The translations under genes were made by a program, and so were the position numbers. 64,000 nucleotides of DNA, taken from NCBI GenBank assembly GCA_965242775.1, contig CBDETI010000008.1, forward strand, positions 1 to 64,000, in the 5' to 3' direction. Under the pieces are notes generated by a model. The model ran no database searches, was not told where the DNA came from, and worked only from the letters and a program-made list of their open reading frames with translations. How positions within the stretch are numbered: the stretch's first letter is position 1; every line of letters begins with the position of its first letter. Shown here in pieces: positions 21,101 to 30,123 of this stretch. Source of the DNA: JAWPMT01 sp965242775. GTDB taxonomy: Bacteria; Bacteroidota; Bacteroidia; Cytophagales; Cyclobacteriaceae.

Positions 21101-24100
21101 GATCTGGCACCTGAGCTCAATTTTCAGAGTGCAGCGCTGGGTTCTATAGAAAGTACATCTCTGGCAAATTTCCAGGTAAATGTTACCCAGGTGTCGGGAA
21201 AAACAATAACTGTAGACTATGAGGTCGTAGCAGCCAATTCCACTGCCACAAATGTGACAGATTACACCCTGGCAAATGGCACGTTGACAATTCCTGCAGG
21301 GTCAGTATCCAGTAATATAACTGCGACTGTAATCGACGATGCCACGCAGGAAGTGGACGAAAATATTGAATTGAGAATTTTTGACAATGGCAATTTGACT
21401 AATGCCACTGTAGGTGCTGTTGACACGACAAGCTATGTAATTGCTGATAATGATGCCGGAGGATTCCGCGGACCGGGCGGGGTGTTGGAGCCCAATGCGT
21501 ACACCTTGTGGTTGAGGGGTGATGAACTCGTGGAAAGAGATAGTATAACCATGGCCCCGGCAGGAAATGGCAATAGTGTGCAACGTTGGGTAGATTTTAG
21601 TACGAATGGAAACAATGCAAAGGGCATCACGGGCAATGAACCTACCTATCTGCTCAATGCTGTCAATGGCAAACCATCGATAGATTTTGGCGGGACTAAT
21701 TCTGCACTGCTTGTTGACAATGCCCCGGAAATTAACGATGGTAACGGCCCATTCAATACAAGAACTATTGTAGCTGCTTTCCAGGCTGGGTCTGACGTAA
21801 GTACTCAACAGGTCGTTTTCGAAGAAGGGGGAGCGACTAATGGCTTTGCCGTCTATGTTGAGAACGATAGTGTTTTCGTGGCAGCTTGGGCAGAAAGTGC
21901 GCCAGTGCCCTGGGCATTTGATACTGTAGGAACCGCCATAGCCGGAGGCCAGACGATGATAGCTATTCTCGAATTTAGCGTAAGTGACGGGGGAAGACTC
22001 ACGGGGTACTTCAATGCCGATTCCGTAGGAACCAAAACAGGGAAGACGGAAGGTGTTCCCAATCATGGAGGGGGTATTTCAATTGGCGGGTCCGACGATG
22101 GATGGGAGCTGGGTAGTGGCGATATGTTTACCGGGGAGGTCATGGAACTGATGATTGTGAACAGGACTTTTAATGAATCAGAAAGAATAATTATTGAAAA
22201 CTATCTGGGCGCGAAGTATGGCGCGAACCTCGCTCCTTCGGGAAATAATTTCTACAGCCACGATGTAGTACATGGCTTTGATGTTGTGGGTATTGGACGC
22301 ACAGCATCGGACGACTTTCATACTCGATCGCAATCCGACAGCCTGGTGACAATAAGCAATGCTGCTGATTTAGAAGATGACGAGTTCTTACTCCTCGGAA
22401 ATGACAATGCTAGCATCTCCAGCTACATTCCTACTGAAGTTCCGGGAGCCAATTTGGAAAGATTAAGAAGAGAATGGCGTGTTGATGAGACAGGGGAAGT
22501 AGGGACTGTCACTATAGCACTCGATACGGCGAGGTTAGGAATATCCCCATCTTCGGGATACTCCCAATATGTCCTACTGGTTGATTCTGATGGCATATTT
22601 TCGTCCGGGGCAAACATCCTACCCATGACCCAAACTGGTAATGGCTATGAGGTGGCTACTAACCTTGCAGATGGTGATTATTTTACTTTCGCAGTAATAC
22701 GCCCTGAAATTCAATTCTCCACGGTATCCTCTAACGCTTCTGAGACCCTGACAGGTGGTACCATCGAGATTTCACTCAATTACCCACTAGGAGAGGATGT
22801 CAATGTAACCGCTACGGAAACCGGGGCTGGCACCGCCACTGAGAGCTCTGATTTCACCTTTGCTGATGGTCTGGCAACAGTGACCGCCGGCAATACAACC
22901 ACAGACCTGACCCTGAATGTCACGGATGATTTCGAAGTTGAAAACGATGAAACCGTAACAATTCAACTTTCGAGCCCTTCACTAGGGTTCTTGGGCGCTA
23001 ACACGTTACACACTTATACCATCAACGACGATGACAATTTCCGGAAGGCCAATTTCCAAAAAGCCGACTCCACGAATTTAGAGGATCAGGCTCCCATCCA
23101 GATAGGCGTGTTTTTGAATGCAAGAAATACCACGGGTCCCACTGAAATATTCTACACAGTTTCAGGAGGTACGGCCATTAACGATAGTACAGACTTTTTC
23201 GTGCAAGCCGTTGATACGCTCAGATTTCCAACAGGCCCTGCCGCAGGAGATACCCTACAATTCATCGATATCAATGTGGTCGACGACCTGATCGATGAAA
23301 ACCCTGAGACCATTATTATATCGCTAACCGGTGGTTCAGGGGCGACCATCGGTGATACCACCACCTTTACCTACACTATCGGTGACAATGATAATCCACC
23401 AAGTGTAGAATTCACAACAGCCTCACGATCCGGAGCGGAGAGTGCGCAAACAGTCGATTTGGCCATCACACTTTCCCAGGCCTCAGGAAAAGATATAATA
23501 GTGCCCTTCAACGCAACAGAAGTCTCAGCGACGAATAACGTTGACTATCAATTGCCTACGTCTTCAGTGACCATTTTCGCTGGCAATATCACCGATAGTA
23601 TTCAATTCGTGGTGCTCAATGATGGCTTGACGGAAGCCAATGAACAACTGAGTGTAAACCTCGGGACACCCACCAATGCATCGGTTGGAGCCACCGGCTC
23701 GCTGAATTACACGATACTCGACGATGATGGACTTGGATTCCGTGGGCCTGGTGGAATAGGTAATCTGGACGAACAAGTGGCGCTGTGGTTGCGTGCGACC
23801 GATCCTGGCTTTAGTCTTTCTAATGGCGATCCGGTTGCTAATATTCTTGACCGGACCAACAATGGTAATAATGGCTTTCAGGCTACCGTAGCCAATCAGC
23901 CACAGTATTTGACCAATAGCTGGAATGCCCGGCCGGTATTTGCTTTGGACGGAAACGATCTGATTGAACTCAATGACACAGACGCGATCAATTCAGGCGG
24001 CCCTTACGATCAAAAAACCATCATGGTGGCATTTAGAACTTCCGCTGACGTGACCACACGGCAGATGCTTTACGAAGAAGGTGGAGGCGTCAGAGGACTG

Positions 24101-27100
24101 AGTATTTACATCGACAATGGTTTCTTATATATCGGCGGGTGGAACAACAATGATGATGACGCAGGTGCAACAACCCCCTGGCCCAACCCAGGACCCCCCA
24201 CGAACAACACCGTATTTACCACAAGACCTGTAACAGCTAATAGTAATAACTATGTTTTCTTACAATTTGACTTCTTAGCTGGAACGGGGACCATCGATGG
24301 GGAGGTGAGCGCTTCGATAAATGGTGAAGCTTTGACCGAAGTGGCCGGCGCGGGTCGTCTTTTCGCCCACCCTGGAGATATTGGTATTGGTGGAATAAAT
24401 GAGAATACGGTAGTTCATGATGGCAATGAAGGAATCGTTCAAAACTACAATGGCAATATTGGAGAAGTAGTGGTACAGAATTTTGTTTACAACCCCGCGC
24501 AATTTGTGATTGTGAACAATTACCTCTCTACCAAGTACAACATTCCACTCACTACCGTACAGGATGTTTTTGCTCACGATGTGGATTATAGCTATGAGCT
24601 ATTTGGTCTTGGCCAGGTAAACGATAGCTCTCATAGCGACGCCCAAGGTCAAGGTATCGTACGCTTTGCTAATCCAAGTGACCTGGATAACGATGAGTTT
24701 GCTGTGGCTGGACACGACAATGGAAGCATCGACTCCTGGACTTCCTCAGGGGTTCCCAATGGTGATGTGACCAATTTTAGGATTCTGGGAAGGACTTGGA
24801 GAGTCGATGACACGGGTGATGTGGGTTCCATGACCATTAGAGTTCAGGCGTCTTCGTTACCACCCCCACCTGTGGGTTTTCTGGCCAATTATGTGCTTTT
24901 GGTAGATGACAATGATGACTTTTCATCAGGTGCAACTGCTTATCAGTTGGTCAGTAGTGCCGGTTATTTCGAGGTGTCTAACGTTGATTTACCTACTGAC
25001 GGCTATTTTACCATTGGCTTGGCCAACCCTGTTGTGGGCTTTACAACAGCCTCAGCTGATGGGCCGGAAGATGCTGCCCCTTCAGGCTTAAGCATCGGAC
25101 TCAACTACATCACCCAGACTTTGGTGACCGTCGATATTGATAGCACTGTCAACAGTACCGCGCAGCCTGCCGATTTCAATCTTTCCTCGACTACCGTTAG
25201 TATCACCGCAGGAAATCAATCAACACCGGTACCATTGGTCTTAGTCAACGACTCTAACGAAGAATCCGCCGAAACCGTGGAATTGGCGCTCAGCAACTCG
25301 AGTACCGGGCTAATAAGTGACCTGGACACTGCAGCTTTTACGATTCTGGACGATGATGTCGCCAGAGCCATCCAGTTTGTTCTTACGGATTCGACCGGCA
25401 ATGAATCGGACTCTCCTGCGTTGATCCGGGTTTTTGCGGATTCTCTTTCCAATTCTGATTCACTGCGTGTGTATTATGAGGTGATTGGAGGTACAGCTAC
25501 AACAGGACAAGATTTTGTTCTCGCCGCCGACTCTCTGAAGTGGCCTCGCTATGTAGACAATCCCAACGATACCATACGTACGATTTCACTGACGATTAAT
25601 CAGGACCTTCTGGATGAGGCAACTGAAACAGTGATCGTTCGGTTGTCAGGTCCTTTCCAGTCGACGCTAGGCGCGACAAGGGACTTTACCTATAATATCG
25701 TAGATGATGATGTCACACCGTCAGTTGATTGGCTGGCAGCTACCTCGAGTGGGCCCGAGACCAACACATCGGTCTTCGCCATAGTCAATCTATCAGCGGT
25801 ATCAGGACAAGATGTGACCGTCAATTACTCGAATCAGTCCTCCGATCCACCAACTTCGGGGGGTATCGATTACGATCTGCAGGGGTCAAGCATTATAATT
25901 CCTGCAGGCCAGCAGCAGGATACCATCCAGTTTTCGGTTTTTGACGATGCGATTGAGGGAGAAGGCCCTGAAAATGTAGTAATCAGAATCGATGGTGCCA
26001 TTAATGCGACGGCACCAGGAACTTCCACCTTTACCTACACCATTCTTGATGACGATGGAGGGTTCGGACCTCTTGGACCAGGAGGGGTAGGGGATTCCGG
26101 CGAGTTAGCTTTTTGGCTGAGAGCCGACTCAGCGGTATATAGCGATCTTGGGACGACTTTAGCCTCCAATGGCAATAATGTCAGGCAGTGGGACGATCAA
26201 GGTGGAAATGGTCATAATGCGCTCGATGGTACGGTATCTGTTCCGGTAGATAGTGTGCCTTCCTATATTGCTGCGGTGGCTTCTGCCAACAACAGACCTG
26301 GATTAAGGTTCGAAAATGCGAATACCGAATTCCTGACCATTGCCGATGACAATATGATCAATAGCAATCCTGGCCATTATACACTGAAATCTACGGTGGT
26401 GGTGTTTGAGACCGGTGGTACTGACCCTCCGGCAACTAACCAAATGATTTATGAACAAGGAGGACAGGGTAACGGATACAACATCTATCATGGTTCTGAT
26501 GGTGACCTGCACTTTGGTGCATGGAGCAACAACGCCAGCCCCTCCTGGGGTTATACCGAAGTAACTGCTGCCGTAGGCGCCAACCAATTAGTGATGGCCA
26601 TCTTCGAAATTGACGCGGCCAGTGGTAATCTCAACGTCTATATAGATGGAAACGCAGTGTCAACTACTTCCACAGGAGTAAATTCCTTACTCAATAGTCA
26701 TGCAGGTGATATTGGCATTGGTGCCACCATCAACGATACAAGGTTCAGTGGAAGTACCGTCACAGGGAATGGTAATTTCTTTAATGGTCGGCTTTTTGAA
26801 TTGACGGAGTACAATGAGCGAAACCTCAATGCTCCGGCTCGTAAGATTTTAAGAAATTATTTGTCCACGAAATATGGCATTAGCATAGGCGCAGAAGATG
26901 TCTTTGCCCATGACGCCCAGTATTTCCACGAACTGTTTGGTATTGGGGCGGAAAACAGCGAGATACATATTGAATCCAAAGGTTCTGGCATCTTACGTTT
27001 AGACAACCCACAAAGCATTGACAATGGGGATTACTTATTGATCGGACACAATGGCGCAGGTATTGATTCCTACAGTACGACCGCTACACCTCCTGATTTT

Positions 27101-29092
27101 GGAAATATGTTCATGGAGAGGTTGGATCGCGTTTGGCGCGTGGACGAGACCGGCGATTTTGGCAATGTCAGAATAGCGATTGATACCTCGAATTTACCTG
27201 CATTTACCACGGGGTTTGAGGACTTGTTTTTAATGGTAAGTAGTGTCCCGTCGTTTTCTTCATATGATTCTCTCGTCAGATTCAGCGAGACCTTTGGAAA
27301 CGAGTTGAGGACAAGTTATGACTTTTCCGATGGTCAGTTTTTCACTTTGGCCCTGGTACAAAATGTCAGTGCTCAGGACGGCCCCTGGAACGATCCCACA
27401 ACCTGGACGATCGGTGTTCCGGCGATAAGCGAAACCGCTTTTTTGAAAGATTCGGTGTATCTCACTAGTGATGTGACTGCTTCTATCGTGGTAGGACTAG
27501 ACAATATTTCCGGTCGCGGCAAACTAAATATTCAAAGTCACACACTGAATATTCTGGACTCTCTGATTATCCTGGGCTTTGGACCACCTAACAGAGATAG
27601 TACCACCTTTGAGGCGGGGACAGGGACAGTCAATTATGGTGGCCCTGGTACGGAGATCTTCATTCAACCACTGGTTTACCACAACCTGACAATTTCTGGT
27701 CAGGGCAGGAGACACTTACGAAGTGAAACGGTGATTGAAAACGACTTTACAATTGATGACAATCCCGAATTGCTTACTAACGGGAACGACATGCACATTC
27801 GTGGTGACTGGAACAGTGCCATCAATGCGACCTTTACACCAGGCGGCGGTACCGTTTGTTTCAATGGGTCCGGACCGCAGCGAATAAGCCCAACCAATCA
27901 ACGGATTACTTTTGACAATTTGCTGATAGACAATACCGGAGGGGATGTCACTTTGGAAGATTCCGTGGAAGTGATGAGCGTGCTCACACTGACTCAAAAT
28001 GACCTGGTTTTAGGAGATGAGATGCTGATTATATCCAATACGGCGGCCGGTGCGATTGTCTGTCCGGGAGATAATACCAGTTACATACAAGCTGACGGTT
28101 CCGGCGCCGTTAAACGATCTGTCGCCGCAGGAACCTCGTATGTCTATCCCATTGGCGATGCTTCCGGCGATTACGCTCCTTTGACCTTTTCTCCGAGTGC
28201 CCTAACGGGCACCTCTCCGACTGTGGAGGTAAACCTCAGGGATAGTCGATTCAATGAAATTGATGATGGGGAGGCACACATTACCAGGTATTGGAGTTTC
28301 GAGCCAACAGGGGTGGGCAGTGCCACTTTTGATATAACCATGGAATATACTGATGCCGATGTGGTTGGCACAGAAGCTGATCTGGTACCTATTAAATTTG
28401 CTGTCGATGCGGATACCTCAGACTTTCCCAGCTTCTCGCTGAATACAACAAATAATACGCTCACATGGCAAAACCTGACAAGTTTCAGTATTACTACCAT
28501 GGGCACGGTTTCGTCTACTTTACCGGTTGAATTGCTATATTTTCAGGGAGAACTTGTTGAGAGCGAAGTGTTGCTCACATGGGCTACTGCTACGGAGTTA
28601 AACAATGAGGGTTTTGAAATAGAATGGTCCACGGATGGTAAGTATTTTGAATACGTGGGATTTGTCGAGGGACGCGGAAACAGCAAAAAGGTCAATAAAT
28701 ACCATTTTACTGATACCGAACCAAGGCCTGGTACGAACTTCTATCGCCTACGCCAGGTGGACTTTGATGGCAATTTTGAATACTCGAAAACTATCTCCAT
28801 TGCCTATACTCCGCTTGATCAGGCTTTTGAAGCTAACGTTTTTCCTAATCCGGCTCCTAGTTCCAACATCAACCTGCATATTGAGACGGGAAATCTGACG
28901 CAATCAGTAGTAGTGGAGATCCTAGATCTTACTGGTAAGACCGTCCATCAAGAGCAGCTCCCAATACTTCAGCCACGGGCTGATTACCCCCTGAATGTGC
29001 CGTCTGGACGACTCAAATCCGGCACCTATGTTATCCGAATATCCCAGAGTAGGTCTGATATAAAGATCAAGCGATTGATTATCACGAAATAA
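15131..29092 (+). CDS. Giant Calx-beta / LamG-like multidomain surface protein (4653 aa) with T9SS sorting domain
   Basis: The first ATG is at 15131; a second in-frame ATG at 15200 (MDLRLGKFKG) gives a more ordinary signal peptide ending GYSQ and may be the true start. The protein has six LamG-like domains, each introduced by GPGG(V/I), at about residues 52, 810, 1346, 2114, 2871 and 3649. Each is followed by a domain containing a GHDN-like motif and REWRVDETG, then by Calx-beta repeats ending in DDD/DND: 3, 1, 3, 3 and 3 after units 1 to 5, thirteen in total. After unit 6 come a W-module (WNDPTTW, about residue 4085), stalk repeats, a YPIG module (about 4339), an FN3-like domain (LPVELLYF, about 4464) and a T9SS type A domain (FPNPAP, about 4571). 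Calcium-stiffened rods carrying repeated lectin-like heads would suit adhesion to polysaccharide or to other cells; this is inference. No catalytic residues were recognised. Confidence 0.92.
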   Translation: MKYNTIASTRSYLRSVLWNAIPKMDLRLGKFKGSLLCLILCACSWVGYSQTGPGGIGDKSGTSELVFWLIADSISGNDGSDVTTWPDLSGRNNDLTQGNTTFTPILRQNVVNGRSVAEMSKSNDRIVRNPVSGMPSNAITTVVVHRSTDAGSPLVSYNAAGNENEYLLFSIENVRTFIDGTDVTTGVDVTSSGFQIAIHRWRSSDGRSQILLDNALSYNNTFQQGATITGGGSFALAGEQDGVDAGYTENQNYDGDIAEVIVLNTYLDSAQLLALNNYLAVQYDITITNDFYGYENTHDAELAGVLQAGSDIQATANSSELLNISAPTDLTDGENLFFAHDNATTAWTSSETPGGGVNIQRVAREWRVDEDGDVGTVTITLDTTTLQARPSGAYSRFVVLVDDDGDFSSGAEVREMAQNGGSPNLFEVDLNLLAGQYLSFGTIIPTLSFDNNVAADSEVNDPTINVSLNYTTLTAVTFNYATANTSPVGATADAALPFDPGADYLTIPSTVGTITAGTSSTSFVLDVNQDSDISGEEGDSLRIDISSPSQGDIVFLFDRLVYSINDDDNPRKIYFAQASSSVNEFGGSIDVTVNLTPAQVDPTNPTTVDYIVNTAPVGGSTATGSGTDFTLVNGTLNIPAGFISGTFTVTIDDDFLDEADETIIVDLSSPTNGSLSGTDPIRHTVTILDNEDPPTVQFNVTSGTGLESTSPNISVTLSAQSGNNVAVDYIVTGTAESGGVDYDFATVGTAIISAGNLFTTLSPSIVDDSEFESLETLVVTLRDPNGATLGIDSVFTYSIQDNEGSFGFSGPGGVGSDDGTAALELWLIADSISGTDGNTFSSWNDESGNAVTISSSPNVNTVDPTYRTNLGAINNHDYVDFSANEAVLITPGSNFNGLAGTQFTVYSVLRDPENGADHIAPLQYELNGDANEFLIFHRTSFGATLFVDGDSDQAGGRGDASIDDGTWRIFSSRWRSADGQVQYYSSGDSLRTANLLGGGTVNGGGTLSIGHEQDGEDIYGQAEQDFDGDLAETIIFTSYLNETRRVIVDNYLSTKYGIALSNDDHFNEGAVGATYEVELAGIGREQEADLHDDAESGRILRINNASSLDIGDYLLFAHDNGALAFSTSELPAGADSLQRIGREWGLDETGDLGHVDIILSDPATSIGSIPANTNGFVLLIDDDGDFSNGGTTALTMTQSGSDYIVSGVDISDSYITFAALGIKVNFTATTSNLDEGGSSINVEVSLSAAPTSGSVTVTFNTESSSTATEGVGQDFEYNAGTSSPLSFGIGVMTQNITVDINNDALTEIDESIVIELLSATGATLGPDTLHTLTIEDNDALTGGSTGPGGVRQAGAFEAWWHADSAAFSDAGTTPSTNGGNVLQWNDLSGSAQTHNATAFSSSYPPSYNLSTGLVNGMPAIDFSGADSLFTVLNETNLNVATFTAKTLVLAFETGADVSTRQIIYEQGGGTNGIHFRVEGGQVYGAIWDDNWTDVANGYYEFSASAAANESYVIVLEYRGGSQTILCTINGVVQNVTIVAAGGSDLDSHGGDVGIGGTDDNTRIGASTPGAGDYFSGKIMQLLNLNDSLNQAERIIIENYLGAKYDANLSGGTNIYAHGPTHPFGVIGIGQSSGQFHVGSTSDSLLSISNPTALADGDFLALGHDNGSATSFVASEVPDTSIMRLTREYRVTKVNELGSVTMTIDTTALPAPAAGFANYALLVDADGDFSSGAQVFAMTRAGGTNWEANVDFADGDYFTIGVIEPVVYFTNNLQNQSEGATPANLEVRLNYPTVVNVTVDFDTTALTTAINATDITFPGLPNSVVINAGDSSAQIAYTVLDDGLIEAVDDTVVTILSGATNALVGLNATNTLLINDNDNTQEIDFSVTGVSISEGAGLVNVILRLNALNMSDSTTVNYTVSSASTAVEGSDFTLAAGIAQIDAGQLTTSIQVPLIDDLSDENPETIILDLSAPVNAALGLNAQFTITLNDNDLAPELNFQSAALGSIESTSLANFQVNVTQVSGKTITVDYEVVAANSTATNVTDYTLANGTLTIPAGSVSSNITATVIDDATQEVDENIELRIFDNGNLTNATVGAVDTTSYVIADNDAGGFRGPGGVLEPNAYTLWLRGDELVERDSITMAPAGNGNSVQRWVDFSTNGNNAKGITGNEPTYLLNAVNGKPSIDFGGTNSALLVDNAPEINDGNGPFNTRTIVAAFQAGSDVSTQQVVFEEGGATNGFAVYVENDSVFVAAWAESAPVPWAFDTVGTAIAGGQTMIAILEFSVSDGGRLTGYFNADSVGTKTGKTEGVPNHGGGISIGGSDDGWELGSGDMFTGEVMELMIVNRTFNESERIIIENYLGAKYGANLAPSGNNFYSHDVVHGFDVVGIGRTASDDFHTRSQSDSLVTISNAADLEDDEFLLLGNDNASISSYIPTEVPGANLERLRREWRVDETGEVGTVTIALDTARLGISPSSGYSQYVLLVDSDGIFSSGANILPMTQTGNGYEVATNLADGDYFTFAVIRPEIQFSTVSSNASETLTGGTIEISLNYPLGEDVNVTATETGAGTATESSDFTFADGLATVTAGNTTTDLTLNVTDDFEVENDETVTIQLSSPSLGFLGANTLHTYTINDDDNFRKANFQKADSTNLEDQAPIQIGVFLNARNTTGPTEIFYTVSGGTAINDSTDFFVQAVDTLRFPTGPAAGDTLQFIDINVVDDLIDENPETIIISLTGGSGATIGDTTTFTYTIGDNDNPPSVEFTTASRSGAESAQTVDLAITLSQASGKDIIVPFNATEVSATNNVDYQLPTSSVTIFAGNITDSIQFVVLNDGLTEANEQLSVNLGTPTNASVGATGSLNYTILDDDGLGFRGPGGIGNLDEQVALWLRATDPGFSLSNGDPVANILDRTNNGNNGFQATVANQPQYLTNSWNARPVFALDGNDLIELNDTDAINSGGPYDQKTIMVAFRTSADVTTRQMLYEEGGGVRGLSIYIDNGFLYIGGWNNNDDDAGATTPWPNPGPPTNNTVFTTRPVTANSNNYVFLQFDFLAGTGTIDGEVSASINGEALTEVAGAGRLFAHPGDIGIGGINENTVVHDGNEGIVQNYNGNIGEVVVQNFVYNPAQFVIVNNYLSTKYNIPLTTVQDVFAHDVDYSYELFGLGQVNDSSHSDAQGQGIVRFANPSDLDNDEFAVAGHDNGSIDSWTSSGVPNGDVTNFRILGRTWRVDDTGDVGSMTIRVQASSLPPPPVGFLANYVLLVDDNDDFSSGATAYQLVSSAGYFEVSNVDLPTDGYFTIGLANPVVGFTTASADGPEDAAPSGLSIGLNYITQTLVTVDIDSTVNSTAQPADFNLSSTTVSITAGNQSTPVPLVLVNDSNEESAETVELALSNSSTGLISDLDTAAFTILDDDVARAIQFVLTDSTGNESDSPALIRVFADSLSNSDSLRVYYEVIGGTATTGQDFVLAADSLKWPRYVDNPNDTIRTISLTINQDLLDEATETVIVRLSGPFQSTLGATRDFTYNIVDDDVTPSVDWLAATSSGPETNTSVFAIVNLSAVSGQDVTVNYSNQSSDPPTSGGIDYDLQGSSIIIPAGQQQDTIQFSVFDDAIEGEGPENVVIRIDGAINATAPGTSTFTYTILDDDGGFGPLGPGGVGDSGELAFWLRADSAVYSDLGTTLASNGNNVRQWDDQGGNGHNALDGTVSVPVDSVPSYIAAVASANNRPGLRFENANTEFLTIADDNMINSNPGHYTLKSTVVVFETGGTDPPATNQMIYEQGGQGNGYNIYHGSDGDLHFGAWSNNASPSWGYTEVTAAVGANQLVMAIFEIDAASGNLNVYIDGNAVSTTSTGVNSLLNSHAGDIGIGATINDTRFSGSTVTGNGNFFNGRLFELTEYNERNLNAPARKILRNYLSTKYGISIGAEDVFAHDAQYFHELFGIGAENSEIHIESKGSGILRLDNPQSIDNGDYLLIGHNGAGIDSYSTTATPPDFGNMFMERLDRVWRVDETGDFGNVRIAIDTSNLPAFTTGFEDLFLMVSSVPSFSSYDSLVRFSETFGNELRTSYDFSDGQFFTLALVQNVSAQDGPWNDPTTWTIGVPAISETAFLKDSVYLTSDVTASIVVGLDNISGRGKLNIQSHTLNILDSLIILGFGPPNRDSTTFEAGTGTVNYGGPGTEIFIQPLVYHNLTISGQGRRHLRSETVIENDFTIDDNPELLTNGNDMHIRGDWNSAINATFTPGGGTVCFNGSGPQRISPTNQRITFDNLLIDNTGGDVTLEDSVEVMSVLTLTQNDLVLGDEMLIISNTAAGAIVCPGDNTSYIQADGSGAVKRSVAAGTSYVYPIGDASGDYAPLTFSPSALTGTSPTVEVNLRDSRFNEIDDGEAHITRYWSFEPTGVGSATFDITMEYTDADVVGTEADLVPIKFAVDADTSDFPSFSLNTTNNTLTWQNLTSFSITTMGTVSSTLPVELLYFQGELVESEVLLTWATATELNNEGFEIEWSTDGKYFEYVGFVEGRGNSKKVNKYHFTDTEPRPGTNFYRLRQVDFDGNFEYSKTISIAYTPLDQAFEANVFPNPAPSSNINLHIETGNLTQSVVVEILDLTGKTVHQEQLPILQPRADYPLNVPSGRLKSGTYVIRISQSRSDIKIKRLIITK
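15286..27370 (+). repeat. Six-unit superdomain array (LamG-like + GHDN domain + Calx-beta triplet)
   Basis: GPGG markers lie near 15286, 17559, 19168, 21471, 23742 and 26077. Spacings are about 2273, 1609, 2303, 2271 and 2335 bases. The short second unit has one Calx-beta repeat instead of three. The sixth unit has no Calx-beta and passes into the W-module and stalk. The repeats are clear at protein level but diverged at DNA level, so the duplications are not recent. Confidence 0.8.
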
Positions 29093-29295
29093 CCCGCTAG
29101 GAGTTAGGAATTATTAAGTTTTCAAAGACAACCGGAATCAGTCTTGCTACCGTGTTCATAAGGACTTTGACTAGAGGAAGAGAATGTCCCTGGAATAGGA
29201 ACGGTCACCCTACTCGATATACGTTGACAGCCCTTTAGCTTCCGGTCCGCGGGTAACTTTGGGTATTTGCTATCATTTGACTCAGGAATCTGGAA

Positions 29296-29327
29296 ATAAA
29301 AAAACCTCCCAGCATACTGAGAGGTTT
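29296..29327 (-). terminator. Rho-independent terminator after the 29351 gene
   Basis: On the minus strand the arms AAACCTCTCAG and CTGGGAGGTTT pair over 11 bp with one G-T wobble around a TATG loop, followed directly by a run of seven T. It lies 24 bases past the stop of the beta-barrel gene and ends the lipoprotein/beta-barrel unit. It also faces the end of the giant gene on the other strand. Confidence 0.9.
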
Positions 29328-29350
29328 CTTCAAAAGTCTTATGGTAAAAC

Positions 29351-30088
29351 TTATAGCTTAAATGATAATGTTAGTTGAGCGGAGATGCCATCAAGTCCAA
29401 CGCTTTCTGTAGCGGCATTGGTACCTTCGCCAAATTGCTGGTCGAAGCTTCCGAGCACGTACTCAGCAAGGATTCCAAGGTCAAGCCGATCAACAATCGC
29501 GATTTTTGTACCCCCCAAAGCCTTGTAAACTGGAGCTGTTCCCTTGAGCGATGAAGTAGTTCTTTCTCCATCGATAACCCTGTCTAAATCTTGTGTGATG
29601 AGGTCATATCCGGCACCTAGACCAATAAAAGGAGTTAACCTGGAAAGGAAGTTCGATTGTCGGCCTCCACTATAATTATATGGTGAAGCCGCTTCAAAAG
29701 ACCATTGATACATCAATGCCACAGAGATCGGAACAATCGAAATCTTAAGCTCTTCTGTTCTCACAGTGGTTCCACTGGTACTGGTGAACTCTGCTACATC
29801 TGACCAGAATCCCGCACTAACGCCCAGGTATAGGTTTTGATAAAGCTTCGCTTCCACTCCGGCAGTGGCAATAATTCCTCCGTCGAACGACGCACCAAAA
29901 GCGTTTAAGTAAGACTCATCGTTTAGATAGTCCAAGCTAGGCTTGTACCATCCAACTCCCACGCCAGCGCTGCAGATGATACAATTAGATTGCCTGGGTG
30001 GTCCGTACCTTCCTCTCTGTCCCTGGACGTCCATAGACATTCCAAAAAGGATGAGAAACAGTGCCATGGATTGGATGGTGATTTTCAT
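29351..30088 (-). CDS. Outer-membrane beta-barrel protein, porin-like (245 aa)
   Basis: The protein has a signal peptide ending VQGQ, then a glycine- and tyrosine-rich segment with two cysteines (CIIC), then alternating amphipathic beta strands (for example AGVGVGWYKP, LYLGVSAGFW, PFIGLGAGYD). It ends TLSFKL, a hydrophobic C-terminus typical of small outer-membrane barrels. The length suits an 8-stranded barrel. It lies 35 bases downstream of the lipoprotein gene at 30124, probably in the same transcript, and is followed by a strong terminator. Specific function unknown. Confidence 0.8.
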   Translation of the reverse strand: MKITIQSMALFLILFGMSMDVQGQRGRYGPPRQSNCIICSAGVGVGWYKPSLDYLNDESYLNAFGASFDGGIIATAGVEAKLYQNLYLGVSAGFWSDVAEFTSTSGTTVRTEELKISIVPISVALMYQWSFEAASPYNYSGGRQSNFLSRLTPFIGLGAGYDLITQDLDRVIDGERTTSSLKGTAPVYKALGGTKIAIVDRLDLGILAEYVLGSFDQQFGEGTNAATESVGLDGISAQLTLSFKL

Positions 30089-30123
30089 GGTTGTAAGGTT
30101 AAGGGTTTGCTATACGATCTTTA

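Noticed and set aside
21302..22066. Long minus-strand open frame (254 codons) inside the 4653-residue gene
   Set aside because: It lies wholly antisense to clear LamG-like and Calx-beta coding and its translation has no recognisable domain; it is a shadow of the real gene.
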